From Actinomycetota bacterium (GTDB taxonomy: Bacteria; Actinomycetota; Thermoleophilia; Gaiellales; Gaiellaceae), in contig PLDP01000101.1 in NCBI GenBank assembly GCA_003136795.1, positions 10,812-20,498 of the forward strand: a stretch of 9,687 nt of DNA. Reading direction: 5' to 3'. Positions 1-5,251 of this stretch are shown here, in pieces; position 1 is the first letter of the stretch; every line of letters begins with the position of its first letter. Both the position numbers and the translations under genes were made by a program. The notes under the pieces were generated by a model. It ran no database searches. It was not told the origin of the DNA and saw nothing but the letters and a program-made list of their open reading frames with translations.

Positions 1-287
1 GCCACCTGTGCGTCGATCGAGAGGTTCCGCTGCAGGATCCCGAGCCCGCCTTCGCGCGCGAGCGCGATCGCCAGCCGGGCCTCGGTGACCGTGTCCATCG
101 CGGCCGAGACGACCGGCACCTCGAGCATGACCGTGCGCGTCAGCCGCGTCGCAGTGGAGACCGCGTTCGGCAGCACGGAGGACTCGGCCGGCACGAGGAG
201 GACGTCGTCGAAGGTGAGCCCCTCCTTGGCGAACTTGGGCGGAAGGCTCGTATCGAGCGGGTCCAACCCGAGTTTCTCGACGTCCAT
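1..287 (-). CDS. guaB: IMP dehydrogenase, N-terminal part (runs off left edge)
   Basis: Inosine-5'-monophosphate dehydrogenase oxidises IMP to XMP with NAD+, the committed step of GMP synthesis in the cytoplasm. Only the first 95 codons are in the window. They show the family's N-terminal hallmark [17 protein letters not shown] at residues 24-40 and SAAMDTVTE at about 61-69, followed by a GGLGILQRN segment matching the usual GG-G-(I/V)-HKN strand. The CBS pair and the catalytic Cys loop lie outside the window. The start is ATG at 287-285, and an in-frame start further upstream is not needed for any family motif. The preceding pfkB-family gene ends 38 nt upstream. A TACCCT hexamer lies 6 nt before the ATG and no Shine-Dalgarno is visible, so a leaderless guaB transcript is likely. 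GMP reductase shares the fold, but the N-terminal sequence reads as GuaB. Confidence 0.95.
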   Translation of the reverse strand, partial: MDVEKLGLDPLDTSLPPKFAKEGLTFDDVLLVPAESSVLPNAVSTATRLTRTVMLEVPVVSAAMDTVTEARLAIALAREGGLGILQRNLSIDAQV

Positions 288-293
288 CCGGGA

Positions 294-299
294 AGGGTA
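294..299 (-). promoter_or_regulatory. Predicted -10 box of guaB, leaderless
   Basis: On the minus strand the hexamer TACCCT matches the TAnnnT -10 consensus and is followed by 6 nt (TCCCGG) and then the guaB ATG. Transcription would start at or within a base or two of the start codon. No clear TTGACA-like -35 is visible. The call rests on the same arrangement recurring before other operon-leading genes in the window. Confidence 0.5.
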
Positions 300-325
300 C
301 CGGCGCGAGCGGATGAGGGCCAGGG

Positions 326-1279
326 TTACGCCTGGACCGGCTCGAGCTCGGAGAGCTCGACGCCCGCCTGCAGCCGGCCCGCCTGACGCGAGTCGAAGCG
401 ACCGGCCCCGACCTCGAGCGTCGACGCCGCGCCGGCGGCGACGGCCGAGCGCAGCGACTCCTCATGCGTGCGCCCGGCGTGGCGCGCGGCGAGAAACCCG
501 GCGAGGAGCACGTCTCCCGACCCGACCGCCGAGACCGGTTCGACACGCGGGGCGACCGCCCGGAACCGGCGCGCGTCGCGATCCTCGCGCAGCAGCGCGA
601 CGCAGCCGAGCTCCGTCGTGATGAGGACGTTGCGCGGGCCCATCTCGGCGAGGGTCTCGAGCCCGATGCGGAAGTCTTCGTCGTCGTGGAACTCCTGCCC
701 GACCAGCGCCTCGGCCTCGCTCTGGTTCGGCGAGACGAGGAACGGCTCCGCCTCGACGGCGAGCCGCAGGGGCTCGCCTTCGCTGTCGATCACGGCGAGG
801 ATGTGACGGCGCGCCAGGTCGCGCACGGCCTCGGCGTAGAAGTCGTCGGCGACGTCCCGGGGCAGCGAGCCGGCGAACACGACGAGCTCCTCGCCCTGCG
901 TCAGGTAGCGCAGCTTCTCGAGCAGCAGGTCGAGCTCGTCGGGGTGCACTGCGGGCCCCCACTCGTTGATCTCGGTGTACGTGCCGCCCGTTGGGTCGAC
1001 CACGGCGGTGGACGTCCGCGACTCGCCCTCGATGTGCACGAAGTCGTTGAGGATCGCTTCGTCGGTCAGCTGCTCGACGATGCGCGTGCCCGTCTGGCCG
1101 CCCACGAGGCCGGTCGCGACCACGGGCACGCCGAGCGTCTTGAGCGCGCGGGCGACGTTGATGCCCTTGCCGCCGGCGAGCGTGACGCCCGCGCTTGCGC
1201 GATGGCGCTGCCCACGCTGGAAGTTGGGCACGGTCAGCGTCCGGTCGATCGCCGCGTTGAGTGTGACAGTGACGATCAT
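326..1279 (-). CDS. PfkB-family hexose-phosphate kinase (1-phosphofructokinase / tagatose-6-phosphate kinase type)
   Basis: This is a ribokinase-fold (PfkB) kinase that phosphorylates a sugar phosphate with ATP in the cytoplasm. The N-terminus ([12 protein letters not shown], residues 4-15) and [11 protein letters not shown] at 36-46 are typical of the 1-phosphofructokinase/LacC/Pfk-2 branch rather than of ribokinase. The anion-hole and catalytic-base motif is GSGD at 253-256, with Asp256 as the expected base; most relatives have GAGD. The length of 317 aa is normal for the family. The ATG lies 3 nt after the dacA stop (TAGCCCATG) with no Shine-Dalgarno, so translation probably depends on coupling to dacA. 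There is no phosphotransferase-system (PTS) gene or regulator beside it, so fructose 1-phosphate, fructose 6-phosphate and tagatose 6-phosphate all remain possible substrates. The family is certain; the substrate is not. Confidence 0.9.
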   Translation of the reverse strand: MIVTVTLNAAIDRTLTVPNFQRGQRHRASAGVTLAGGKGINVARALKTLGVPVVATGLVGGQTGTRIVEQLTDEAILNDFVHIEGESRTSTAVVDPTGGTYTEINEWGPAVHPDELDLLLEKLRYLTQGEELVVFAGSLPRDVADDFYAEAVRDLARRHILAVIDSEGEPLRLAVEAEPFLVSPNQSEAEALVGQEFHDDEDFRIGLETLAEMGPRNVLITTELGCVALLREDRDARRFRAVAPRVEPVSAVGSGDVLLAGFLAARHAGRTHEESLRSAVAAGAASTLEVGAGRFDSRQAGRLQAGVELSELEPVQA

Positions 1280-1282
1280 GGG

Positions 1283-2407
1283 CTAGAAGAGGTGGGCGAG
1301 GTGGTGCAAGGTCCTGCCGGCGTACCACCCTAGTCGGCTCCCGAGGCCTGGTTTGTTAATGCTGCGGGAAGCCACCAGGTCGCGTCTCCCGACGAGGCGG
1401 CCGCCCTGGCGGATCTCGACCTGCCCGATCACGGCCCCCTGGGAAACCGGCAGGGAGACCGCCGCGGGCGCCACGACGGTCTCGGTGAGCGGCCGTCCGA
1501 GCCGGGCGACCGTGAGCAGCGGCTTCGCCGCGACGAGCGCCAGCGGGGCGCGACCGTAGGGCAGGCTCACGTCTGCGTAGGTGCGCCCCGACTGCACTGC
1601 GGGAACGACGCGGAACTGCGCGAGTCCCCAGATCAGGAGCGACTGCAGGTCGACGTTGCGCTCCGCGCGCGCCGGCGAGCCGAGCAGCGTCGCGTAGATG
1701 GTCACGCCGGGGCCACGCGCGGCGGCGACCTGGCACCAGCCGGCCTGATCGGTGTGACCGGTCTTGACGCCGATCGTCTGCGGGAACTCCGAGAGCAGGT
1801 CGTCCCACGTGTGCAGCGTGCGACCGCCGGAGATCGTGTCCGTCTCCTCGCGCACGGTCTCGCGCACGAAGCGCGTGCGCATGACGAGGCGCGCCAGCTC
1901 CGTGATGTCGTCGGCGCTCGAGTATTCGTCGGGCGCGTCGAGGCCGTCCGGGCGCACGAAATGCGTGTCGCGCAGGCCGAGCTTGGCCGCCTCCGCATTC
2001 ATCAGGAGCGCGAACGACGGGTAGTCGGGCGCCATCGACAGCGCGAGCGCATCGGCCGCATCGTTCGCAGACTGGATCAGCGCACCCTTCAGCAGGTCGC
2101 GGACGGTCATCTGCTCGCCGCTGCGCAGGCCGATCGACGACTCGCCGACCGCAGCCGCGCGAGGATCGACGGTCACGACGTCGGTGAGCTTGTGGTGCTG
2201 CAACGTCAGGAGCACCGTCATCAGCTTCGTCAGCGACGCGATCGCCAGATGCGCGTGCGGGTGCGACGAGGCCAGCACCTCGCCCGTGCGCGCGTCTTCG
2301 ATGACGTACGCCGTCGCGCGCACGGGCGGCGCGCCCTCCGACGCGGACGCGGCAGCGGGAACGCAACCGGCCGCCACGGCGACGGCGAGGCACGCCGCCC
2401 GTCTCAC
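1283..2407 (-). CDS. dacA: D-alanyl-D-alanine carboxypeptidase (PBP5/DacA family)
   Basis: This serine DD-carboxypeptidase (peptidase S11, low-molecular-weight penicillin-binding protein) removes the terminal D-Ala of peptidoglycan pentapeptides outside the membrane. All three active-site motifs are present: SLTK (Ser58 nucleophile, Lys61), SAN (113-115) and KTG (215-217). Residues 1-22 form a short signal peptide with an ASA|SEG cleavage site. Cys15 lies in a poor lipobox context (AAGC), so a lipoprotein is less likely. The part after about residue 265 corresponds to the PBP5 C-terminal beta domain, and the final ~18 residues (SRLGWYAGRTLHHLAHLF) look like an amphipathic membrane anchor. The GTG start at 2407-2405 is chosen because it directly precedes the signal peptide and overlaps the lysM stop as GTGA. 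The open frame continues upstream, but that part is a shadow of lysM. The protein is 374 aa. Confidence 0.93.
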   Translation of the reverse strand: MRRAACLAVAVAAGCVPAAASASEGAPPVRATAYVIEDARTGEVLASSHPHAHLAIASLTKLMTVLLTLQHHKLTDVVTVDPRAAAVGESSIGLRSGEQMTVRDLLKGALIQSANDAADALALSMAPDYPSFALLMNAEAAKLGLRDTHFVRPDGLDAPDEYSSADDITELARLVMRTRFVRETVREETDTISGGRTLHTWDDLLSEFPQTIGVKTGHTDQAGWCQVAAARGPGVTIYATLLGSPARAERNVDLQSLLIWGLAQFRVVPAVQSGRTYADVSLPYGRAPLALVAAKPLLTVARLGRPLTETVVAPAAVSLPVSQGAVIGQVEIRQGGRLVGRRDLVASRSINKPGLGSRLGWYAGRTLHHLAHLF

Positions 2408-2745
2408 TTGAGGCGGAGCTTCTCGCCGATGAAGAGCGAGGTGGAATGCACGCTCGGGTTCAACTGCTCGAGCATCGCCACCGGGACTCCGGACTTGGCT
2501 GAGATCACCCCGAAGGTATCTCCCGCTTGCACGGTCCAGAACCGCTTCGCCGGCGGGCTGTTCGCGGTTGTCGTCGCTGCCGTGCTCGTGACGACGTGCT
2601 TGCGCGGGGTGGACAAGCTCGCGGTGGTGACTGCCCGCGGCGAGCCGCCCGCCTCGACACCGGAGCGGATCAGCACAACGGCGATCGTCGCGGCGGCCAG
2701 GAACGCCGCCGGGGCGACGTAACGGCGCCAGTCGTCGCGAAGCAC
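2404..2745 (-). CDS. Membrane-anchored LysM-domain protein
   Basis: This 113-aa protein has one membrane segment at about residues 10-26, a Thr/Ser/Ala/Pro-rich linker at 35-66, and a single C-terminal LysM domain at 69-113. The domain opens with FWTVQAGDTFGVISAKSGV and ends IGEKLRLK. LysM domains bind N-acetylglucosamine-containing glycans, usually peptidoglycan, so the domain is expected outside the membrane with a short cytoplasmic N-terminus (RDDWRRY). No catalytic domain is attached. The GTG start at 2745 shares its first base with the pyrF stop (TAGTG), and an in-frame TTG two codons earlier is an alternative. The stop overlaps the dacA start by 4 nt. Being coupled to a DD-carboxypeptidase suggests it acts in the same wall zone, for example as a wall anchor or targeting partner; that is inference. 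Confidence 0.85.
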   Translation of the reverse strand: MLRDDWRRYVAPAAFLAAATIAVVLIRSGVEAGGSPRAVTTASLSTPRKHVVTSTAATTTANSPPAKRFWTVQAGDTFGVISAKSGVPVAMLEQLNPSVHSTSLFIGEKLRLK

Positions 2746-3605
2746 TACCAACCGGAGGCGGTCCAGATCTCCTGCTTGAGCCGCGCCGCCTCGGCGCCTG
2801 CGGCCTCGCGGTAATCCGAGCCGCTCTCGCGGAACGCATAGTTGACCGAGCGGGCCGCGTTGACGAGCGCGCTCGCCGGCCCGCTCTGGAACGCGCGCGT
2901 CAGGTCGGAGATCGAGCCGCCCTGGGCGCCGATCCCCGGCAGGAGCAGGATCGAGCGCGGCATCAACTTGCGCGCCTCGGCGACGGCGCGCGGGTGCGTC
3001 GCTCCGACGACGGCGCCGACCGAGTTGAGGCCCACCTCGCCGACCGTCCCCTCGCCCCACTCGTCGACGAGCTGCGCGACGTAGTGCCACATCGGGCGGC
3101 CGTCTTTCAGGATGGCGTCCTGCAGGTCGCCGCTCGTGTTGGACGTGCGGACGACCACGAAGATGCCGACGCCGCCCCGGCGCACGGCGCCGAGGAACGG
3201 CTCGACGGAGTCGCGGCCGAGCCACGGATTGACCGTGAGCGCATCCGCACGCGGTGGCTCGCCCTCGAGATAGGCCTCCGAATAGGCCCGGGCGGTCGAG
3301 CCGATGTCACCGCGCTTGCCGTCGGCGATCACAAGGAGGCCCGCGCGGCGCGCGTAGGTGCAGACCTGGTCGAAAGCCGCCATGCCGGCAGGGCCGAGCG
3401 CCTCGAAGAACGCGAGCTGCGGCTTGACCGCGACCGCGTGCGGGGCGACGGCGTCGATCAGCCCGCAGCAGAACCGCGCAACGTCGCCGCGCAACTCGAT
3501 CGGCATCAGGTCGATGTTCGGGTCGAGCCCGACGACGAGCTGCGACCGCTTCCGCTCGACCTCGGCGGCAAGCCGGTCGGCAAAGGTGAGAGTGACGACG
3601 CTCAC
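2745..3605 (-). CDS. pyrF: Orotidine-5'-phosphate decarboxylase (type 2)
   Basis: OMP decarboxylase converts OMP to UMP, the last step of de novo pyrimidine synthesis. The longer type 2 form is recognised by its 286-aa length and the active-site block DGKRGDIGSTA at 95-105, which carries the catalytic Asp95-Lys97-Asp100 set. The N-terminal substrate strand VVGLDPN is at 24-30 and VKPQLAFFE, with Lys61, at 60-68. The GTG start at 3605 has no Shine-Dalgarno but has TACCGT 7 nt upstream, which supports both this start and a leaderless message. The gene appears to lead a coupled unit with lysM, dacA and the pfkB-family kinase: its stop shares one base with the lysM start. pyrE lies just beyond hup, so the two last UMP-synthesis genes are close but probably in separate units. 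Confidence 0.94.
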   Translation of the reverse strand: MSVVTLTFADRLAAEVERKRSQLVVGLDPNIDLMPIELRGDVARFCCGLIDAVAPHAVAVKPQLAFFEALGPAGMAAFDQVCTYARRAGLLVIADGKRGDIGSTARAYSEAYLEGEPPRADALTVNPWLGRDSVEPFLGAVRRGGVGIFVVVRTSNTSGDLQDAILKDGRPMWHYVAQLVDEWGEGTVGEVGLNSVGAVVGATHPRAVAEARKLMPRSILLLPGIGAQGGSISDLTRAFQSGPASALVNAARSVNYAFRESGSDYREAAGAEAARLKQEIWTASGW

Positions 3606-3612
3606 GGTGCGA

Positions 3613-3618
3613 ACGGTA
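3613..3618 (-). promoter_or_regulatory. Predicted -10 box of the pyrF-lysM-dacA-pfkB unit, leaderless
   Basis: TACCGT on the minus strand fits TAnnnT and stands 7 nt (TCGCACC) before the pyrF GTG. The -35 position would fall inside the hairpin that follows hup, and no TTGACA-like hexamer is seen there. The spacing matches the guaB, murI, roadblock and hydrolase starts. Confidence 0.5.
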
Positions 3619-3627
3619 ACCGGAGAT

Positions 3628-3655
3628 GCGGAAGGCGGCTTCCGCCGCCCTCCGC
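3628..3655 (-). terminator. 12-bp hairpin between hup and pyrF, probable hup terminator
   Basis: As minus-strand RNA the arms are GCGGAGGGCGGC and GCCGCCUUCCGC around a GGAA tetraloop of GNRA type. All 12 pairs form, one of them G-U; on the plus strand the same position would be an A-C mismatch, so the structure fits transcription from hup. It begins 23 nt after the hup stop. No U-run follows, as is common for hairpins in GC-rich actinobacteria. It could instead stabilise the hup 3' end or separate hup and pyrF messages by processing. Confidence 0.6.
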
Positions 3656-3678
3656 CAGATCCGAGTGTGCCTTGGGGC

Positions 3679-3954
3679 CTAGCTCTTCAGCGCGGCCTTG
3701 AGCTGGCTGCCGGCAGAGAACTTCGGCACGATCGTTGCCGCGATCTGCACGCGCTCGCCCGTGCGGGGGTTGACGCCCTGGCGTGCCGCACGCGGCGACG
3801 GCGAGAACTTGCCGAAACCGGTGAAGTTCACGGTATCCCCGGCCTTGAGCGTCTCGGTCACCGTCTCCATGAACGCATCCACGGCCTTGCCCGCATCGCG
3901 AGCCGAAAGCCCGCTCTTCGTGGAGACCTTCTGGATGAAATCCTGTTTGGTCAA
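3679..3954 (-). CDS. hup: DNA-binding protein HU
   Basis: This small basic nucleoid protein bends and packs DNA as a dimer. Its 91 aa match the usual ~90 aa of HU. It has the helical dimerisation half (residues 3-37), GFGKF at 46-50, and the DNA-grasping arm with NPRTGE at 62-67, where Pro63 is the intercalating residue. It ends at LKAALKS and lacks the long Lys/Ala-rich tail of mycobacterial HupB. The start is TTG at 3954-3952, placed 8 nt after a perfect AGGAGG. An ATG closer to the Shine-Dalgarno (3961-3959) is in another frame. The gene has its own promoter and a hairpin after it, so it is likely monocistronic and highly expressed. IHF is a possible relative, but the sequence reads as HU. 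Confidence 0.95.
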   Translation of the reverse strand: MTKQDFIQKVSTKSGLSARDAGKAVDAFMETVTETLKAGDTVNFTGFGKFSPSPRAARQGVNPRTGERVQIAATIVPKFSAGSQLKAALKS

Positions 3955-3962
3955 CGAACATT

Positions 3963-3968
3963 CCTCCT
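3963..3968 (-). promoter_or_regulatory. Shine-Dalgarno of hup that fixes the TTG start
   Basis: AGGAGG on the minus strand lies 8 nt before TTG at 3954-3952, an ideal distance, but only 1 nt before an out-of-frame ATG at 3961-3959, which is too close for initiation. This decides in favour of the rare TTG start, which yields the canonical HU N-terminus MTKQDFIQKV. Confidence 0.85.
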
Positions 3969-4002
3969 GCGTCGGGAACTGGGGATCAGACCTTGGGGGG
4001 AA

Positions 4003-4032
4003 ACCCTAACAACGGAGTCGGATATCGCTCAA
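4003..4032 (-). promoter_or_regulatory. Predicted hup promoter (-35 TTGAGC, -10 TAGGGT)
   Basis: On the minus strand TTGAGC (4032-4027) and TAGGGT (4008-4003) are separated by 18 nt, close to a housekeeping sigma factor promoter. A start near 3996 would give a leader of about 40 nt containing the Shine-Dalgarno. The -35 box overlaps the last codons and stop of pyrE. No other -35/-10 pair in the window is as good. Confidence 0.5.
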
Positions 4033-4577
4033 CCAAGCCGATTTGCGGGGATTTCAAGGAGGTCAGAGGCCAGAAAGAGCGACCGGAGGCGCACCGCATG
4101 GCGCGCGAGCTCGTCGACACCCCCTTCTTCGCGGTCGACCACGCAGATCGCGTTGGACACCCGAAGACCCGCCTCGCGGAGAGCCAAAACGGCCTCGATC
4201 GCCGCTCCGCCGGAGGTGACGACGTCCTCGACGAGGCAGACGCACTCACCCGCCGAGCTGACGCCTTCGAGCCGGTTGGCGGTGCCGTAGTCCTTGGCAG
4301 CCTTGCGCACGATCAGGAACGGCAGGCCCGACTCGAGCGACGCCGCCGCGGCCAGCGCGACCGCACCGAGCTCGGGCCCGGCGAGCCGGTCGGCCTCCGG
4401 CTCGTGCTCGCGAACGGCGTTGGCGAGCGCGACACCGAGCGCGCGGAGCAGGTCGGGCTGCGTCTCGAAGCGGTACTTGTCGAGGTAGTACTTGGAGCGG
4501 CGTCCGGAGCGGAGGACGAAGTCGCCCTCGAGGTAGGCGGCCTCGCGCAGGCCGCGCGCGAGCTCGTCGCGGTTCAC
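4029..4577 (-). CDS. pyrE: Orotate phosphoribosyltransferase
   Basis: This enzyme joins orotate and PRPP to give OMP, the substrate of PyrF. The PRPP-binding loop reads VCLVEDVVTSGGAA at 113-126. The N-terminal GDFVLRSGRRSKYYLD at 18-33 and the flexible-loop RKAAKDYGTA at 91-100 are both characteristic of the family. The length of 182 aa is on the short side of normal. The GTG start at 4577-4575 overlaps the stop of the upstream 66-aa protein as GTGA. There is no Shine-Dalgarno, so initiation is probably by termination-reinitiation. The 3' end overlaps the -35 of the hup promoter. No PyrR or attenuator is visible nearby. Confidence 0.95.
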   Translation of the reverse strand: MNRDELARGLREAAYLEGDFVLRSGRRSKYYLDKYRFETQPDLLRALGVALANAVREHEPEADRLAGPELGAVALAAAASLESGLPFLIVRKAAKDYGTANRLEGVSSAGECVCLVEDVVTSGGAAIEAVLALREAGLRVSNAICVVDREEGGVDELARHAVRLRSLFLASDLLEIPANRLG

Positions 4578-4774
4578 GCGGAAAGAACTTCGTGTGCGAT
4601 CGGCAGCAGCCGCTCGGCCTCGAACGTGCCCTCGGCAAAGGACTGCATCGAGCCGTCGGCGCCGTAGAGGTCGACGCGCTCGCGGCGGCGGGCGGCGCGG
4701 CGGCGGACGAGCACCGAGCCGGCGAGCGACCCGGCGGCGAGCAGCATCCCTGTGACGAGCTTACGCGGCGGCAT
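4574..4774 (-). CDS. Small single-pass membrane protein of unknown function
   Basis: I do not recognise this 66-aa protein. It has one hydrophobic helix at residues 6-23 (LVTGMLLAAGSLAGSVLV) followed by a strongly basic stretch (RRRAARRRER, 24-33), which predicts the C-terminus inside the cell. The soluble part VDLYGADGSMQSFAEGTFEA then LLPIAHEVL looks like a small folded or helical module. The start is ATG at 4774, supported by an AAGGAGGAGG run (4790-4781) 6 nt upstream. It overlaps the end of the roadblock gene by 14 nt and pyrE by 4 nt, so three proteins are made from coupled frames. The good ribosome site and tight packing argue that it is a real gene. Confidence 0.75.
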   Translation of the reverse strand: MPPRKLVTGMLLAAGSLAGSVLVRRRAARRRERVDLYGADGSMQSFAEGTFEAERLLPIAHEVLSA

Positions 4775-5228
4775 CGTCGCCCTCCTCCTTCTTCTTCGCC
4801 GGCGCGCGGCGCCGAGGCTTTGGCTTTGGCTTCGACTCTGTTTCCTGCTCCGGCGCCGGCGAAGCCGCCGCCTTCGCTCCTACCGACTCCGTCGAGCCTA
4901 CGTCGGTAATCGAGCGCAGGCACGTCTTCAAGTCGTAGAACACGAGCCCAACGGTCGGCTCGGGGGTGGTGGTCGCGGCGATCAGCCGCGCGCCGTCTCG
5001 CACGACGAAAACGCTCCCGGAGGTGGTCGCAGCTTCCAGCTGGGCGACTGCCGGCCGGAGGCCCTCGGCGGCGTCCAAGAGCCGGCGCGCGCCGTCTGCG
5101 AGCCGCTGTACAGCCGCCTCGCCGGGCAGGTTCGAGCCGATGAGACTTCCGTCGGCCGCGATCACGACGACGTCCTTGACCTGCGGCGAGATCTCGGTCA
5201 GGTCGGCGATCGCTTGGGCCGCGTCCAT
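4761..5228 (-). CDS. Roadblock/LC7-domain protein (MglB-like) with charged tail
   Basis: This 155-aa cytoplasmic protein carries a Roadblock/LC7 fold at about residues 6-110. It has a first strand VKDVVVIAADGSLIGSN, an amphipathic helix (AAVQRLADGARRLLDAAEGL), then paired strands ending in VGLVFYDLKTCLRSI. Such proteins dimerise and often regulate small Ras-like GTPases (MglB acts on MglA), but no GTPase is encoded nearby. The C-terminal tail from about residue 118 is low-complexity and rich in Glu, Lys, Pro and Arg (KPKPKPRRRAPAKKKEEG), and is probably disordered. I choose ATG at 5228-5226 because TATGCT lies 7 nt upstream; an in-frame ATG at 5240 would add MLAF but sits inside that hexamer. 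It is the first gene of a unit with the 66-aa membrane protein and pyrE, and is divergent from the YihY gene. Confidence 0.8.
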   Translation of the reverse strand: MDAAQAIADLTEISPQVKDVVVIAADGSLIGSNLPGEAAVQRLADGARRLLDAAEGLRPAVAQLEAATTSGSVFVVRDGARLIAATTTPEPTVGLVFYDLKTCLRSITDVGSTESVGAKAAASPAPEQETESKPKPKPRRRAPAKKKEEGDDAAA

Positions 5229-5235
5229 GAAGGCG

Positions 5236-5241
5236 AGCATA
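5236..5241 (-). promoter_or_regulatory. Predicted -10 box of the roadblock-pyrE unit, leaderless
   Basis: TATGCT on the minus strand fits TAnnnT and is followed by 7 nt (CGCCTTC) and ATG at 5228. It overlaps the candidate -10 of the divergent YihY gene by two bases. No convincing -35 is visible. Confidence 0.45.
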
Positions 5242-5245
5242 CTGC
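5240..5245 (+). promoter_or_regulatory. Weak candidate -10 box of the YihY gene
   Basis: TACTGC on the plus strand lies 6 nt (CGCGAA) before the GTG at 5252. It has T and A at positions 1-2 but C instead of T at position 6, so it is weaker than the others. A TTGGGC at 5214-5219 could be a -35 but with a long 20-nt spacer. Confidence 0.3.
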
Positions 5246-5251
5246 CGCGAA

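Noticed and set aside
342..360. Perfect 8-bp inverted repeat (TCGAGCTC/GAGCTCGA, 3-nt loop) near the end of the pfkB-family gene, considered as a terminator.
   Set aside because: It lies inside the coding sequence and arises from two Glu-Leu codon pairs (GAGCTC is self-complementary); there is no U-tract after it.
464..1333. Long plus-strand open frame opposite the pfkB-family gene.
   Set aside because: High GC makes antisense frames stay open; the composition is typical of a shadow and the minus-strand kinase has all its motifs.
2408..2839. In-frame N-terminal extension of the carboxypeptidase frame, which would make a 518-aa protein.
   Set aside because: The extension is an arginine/proline-rich shadow of lysM and pyrF; the signal peptide begins exactly at GTG 2407.
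2746..3225. Long N-terminal extension of the LysM frame across pyrF.
   Set aside because: It is a low-complexity Arg/Gly/Pro translation antiparallel in frame to a certain pyrF; the true start is at the pyrF stop.
3602..3961. 119-codon frame starting at the ATG beside the hup Shine-Dalgarno.
   Set aside because: It is the alternative frame of hup, has no family features, and its ATG is only 1 nt from the Shine-Dalgarno.
3969..4002. C/G runs in the hup leader (GGGTTTCCCCCC region) considered as a riboswitch or attenuator.
   Set aside because: No stable alternating stems or known riboswitch core could be drawn in so short a leader.
4765..4860. Lys/Glu/Pro codon run at the end of the roadblock gene, considered as a frameshift or assembly error.
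   Set aside because: It reads smoothly to a stop, charged tails are common, and the run contains the Shine-Dalgarno of the next gene.
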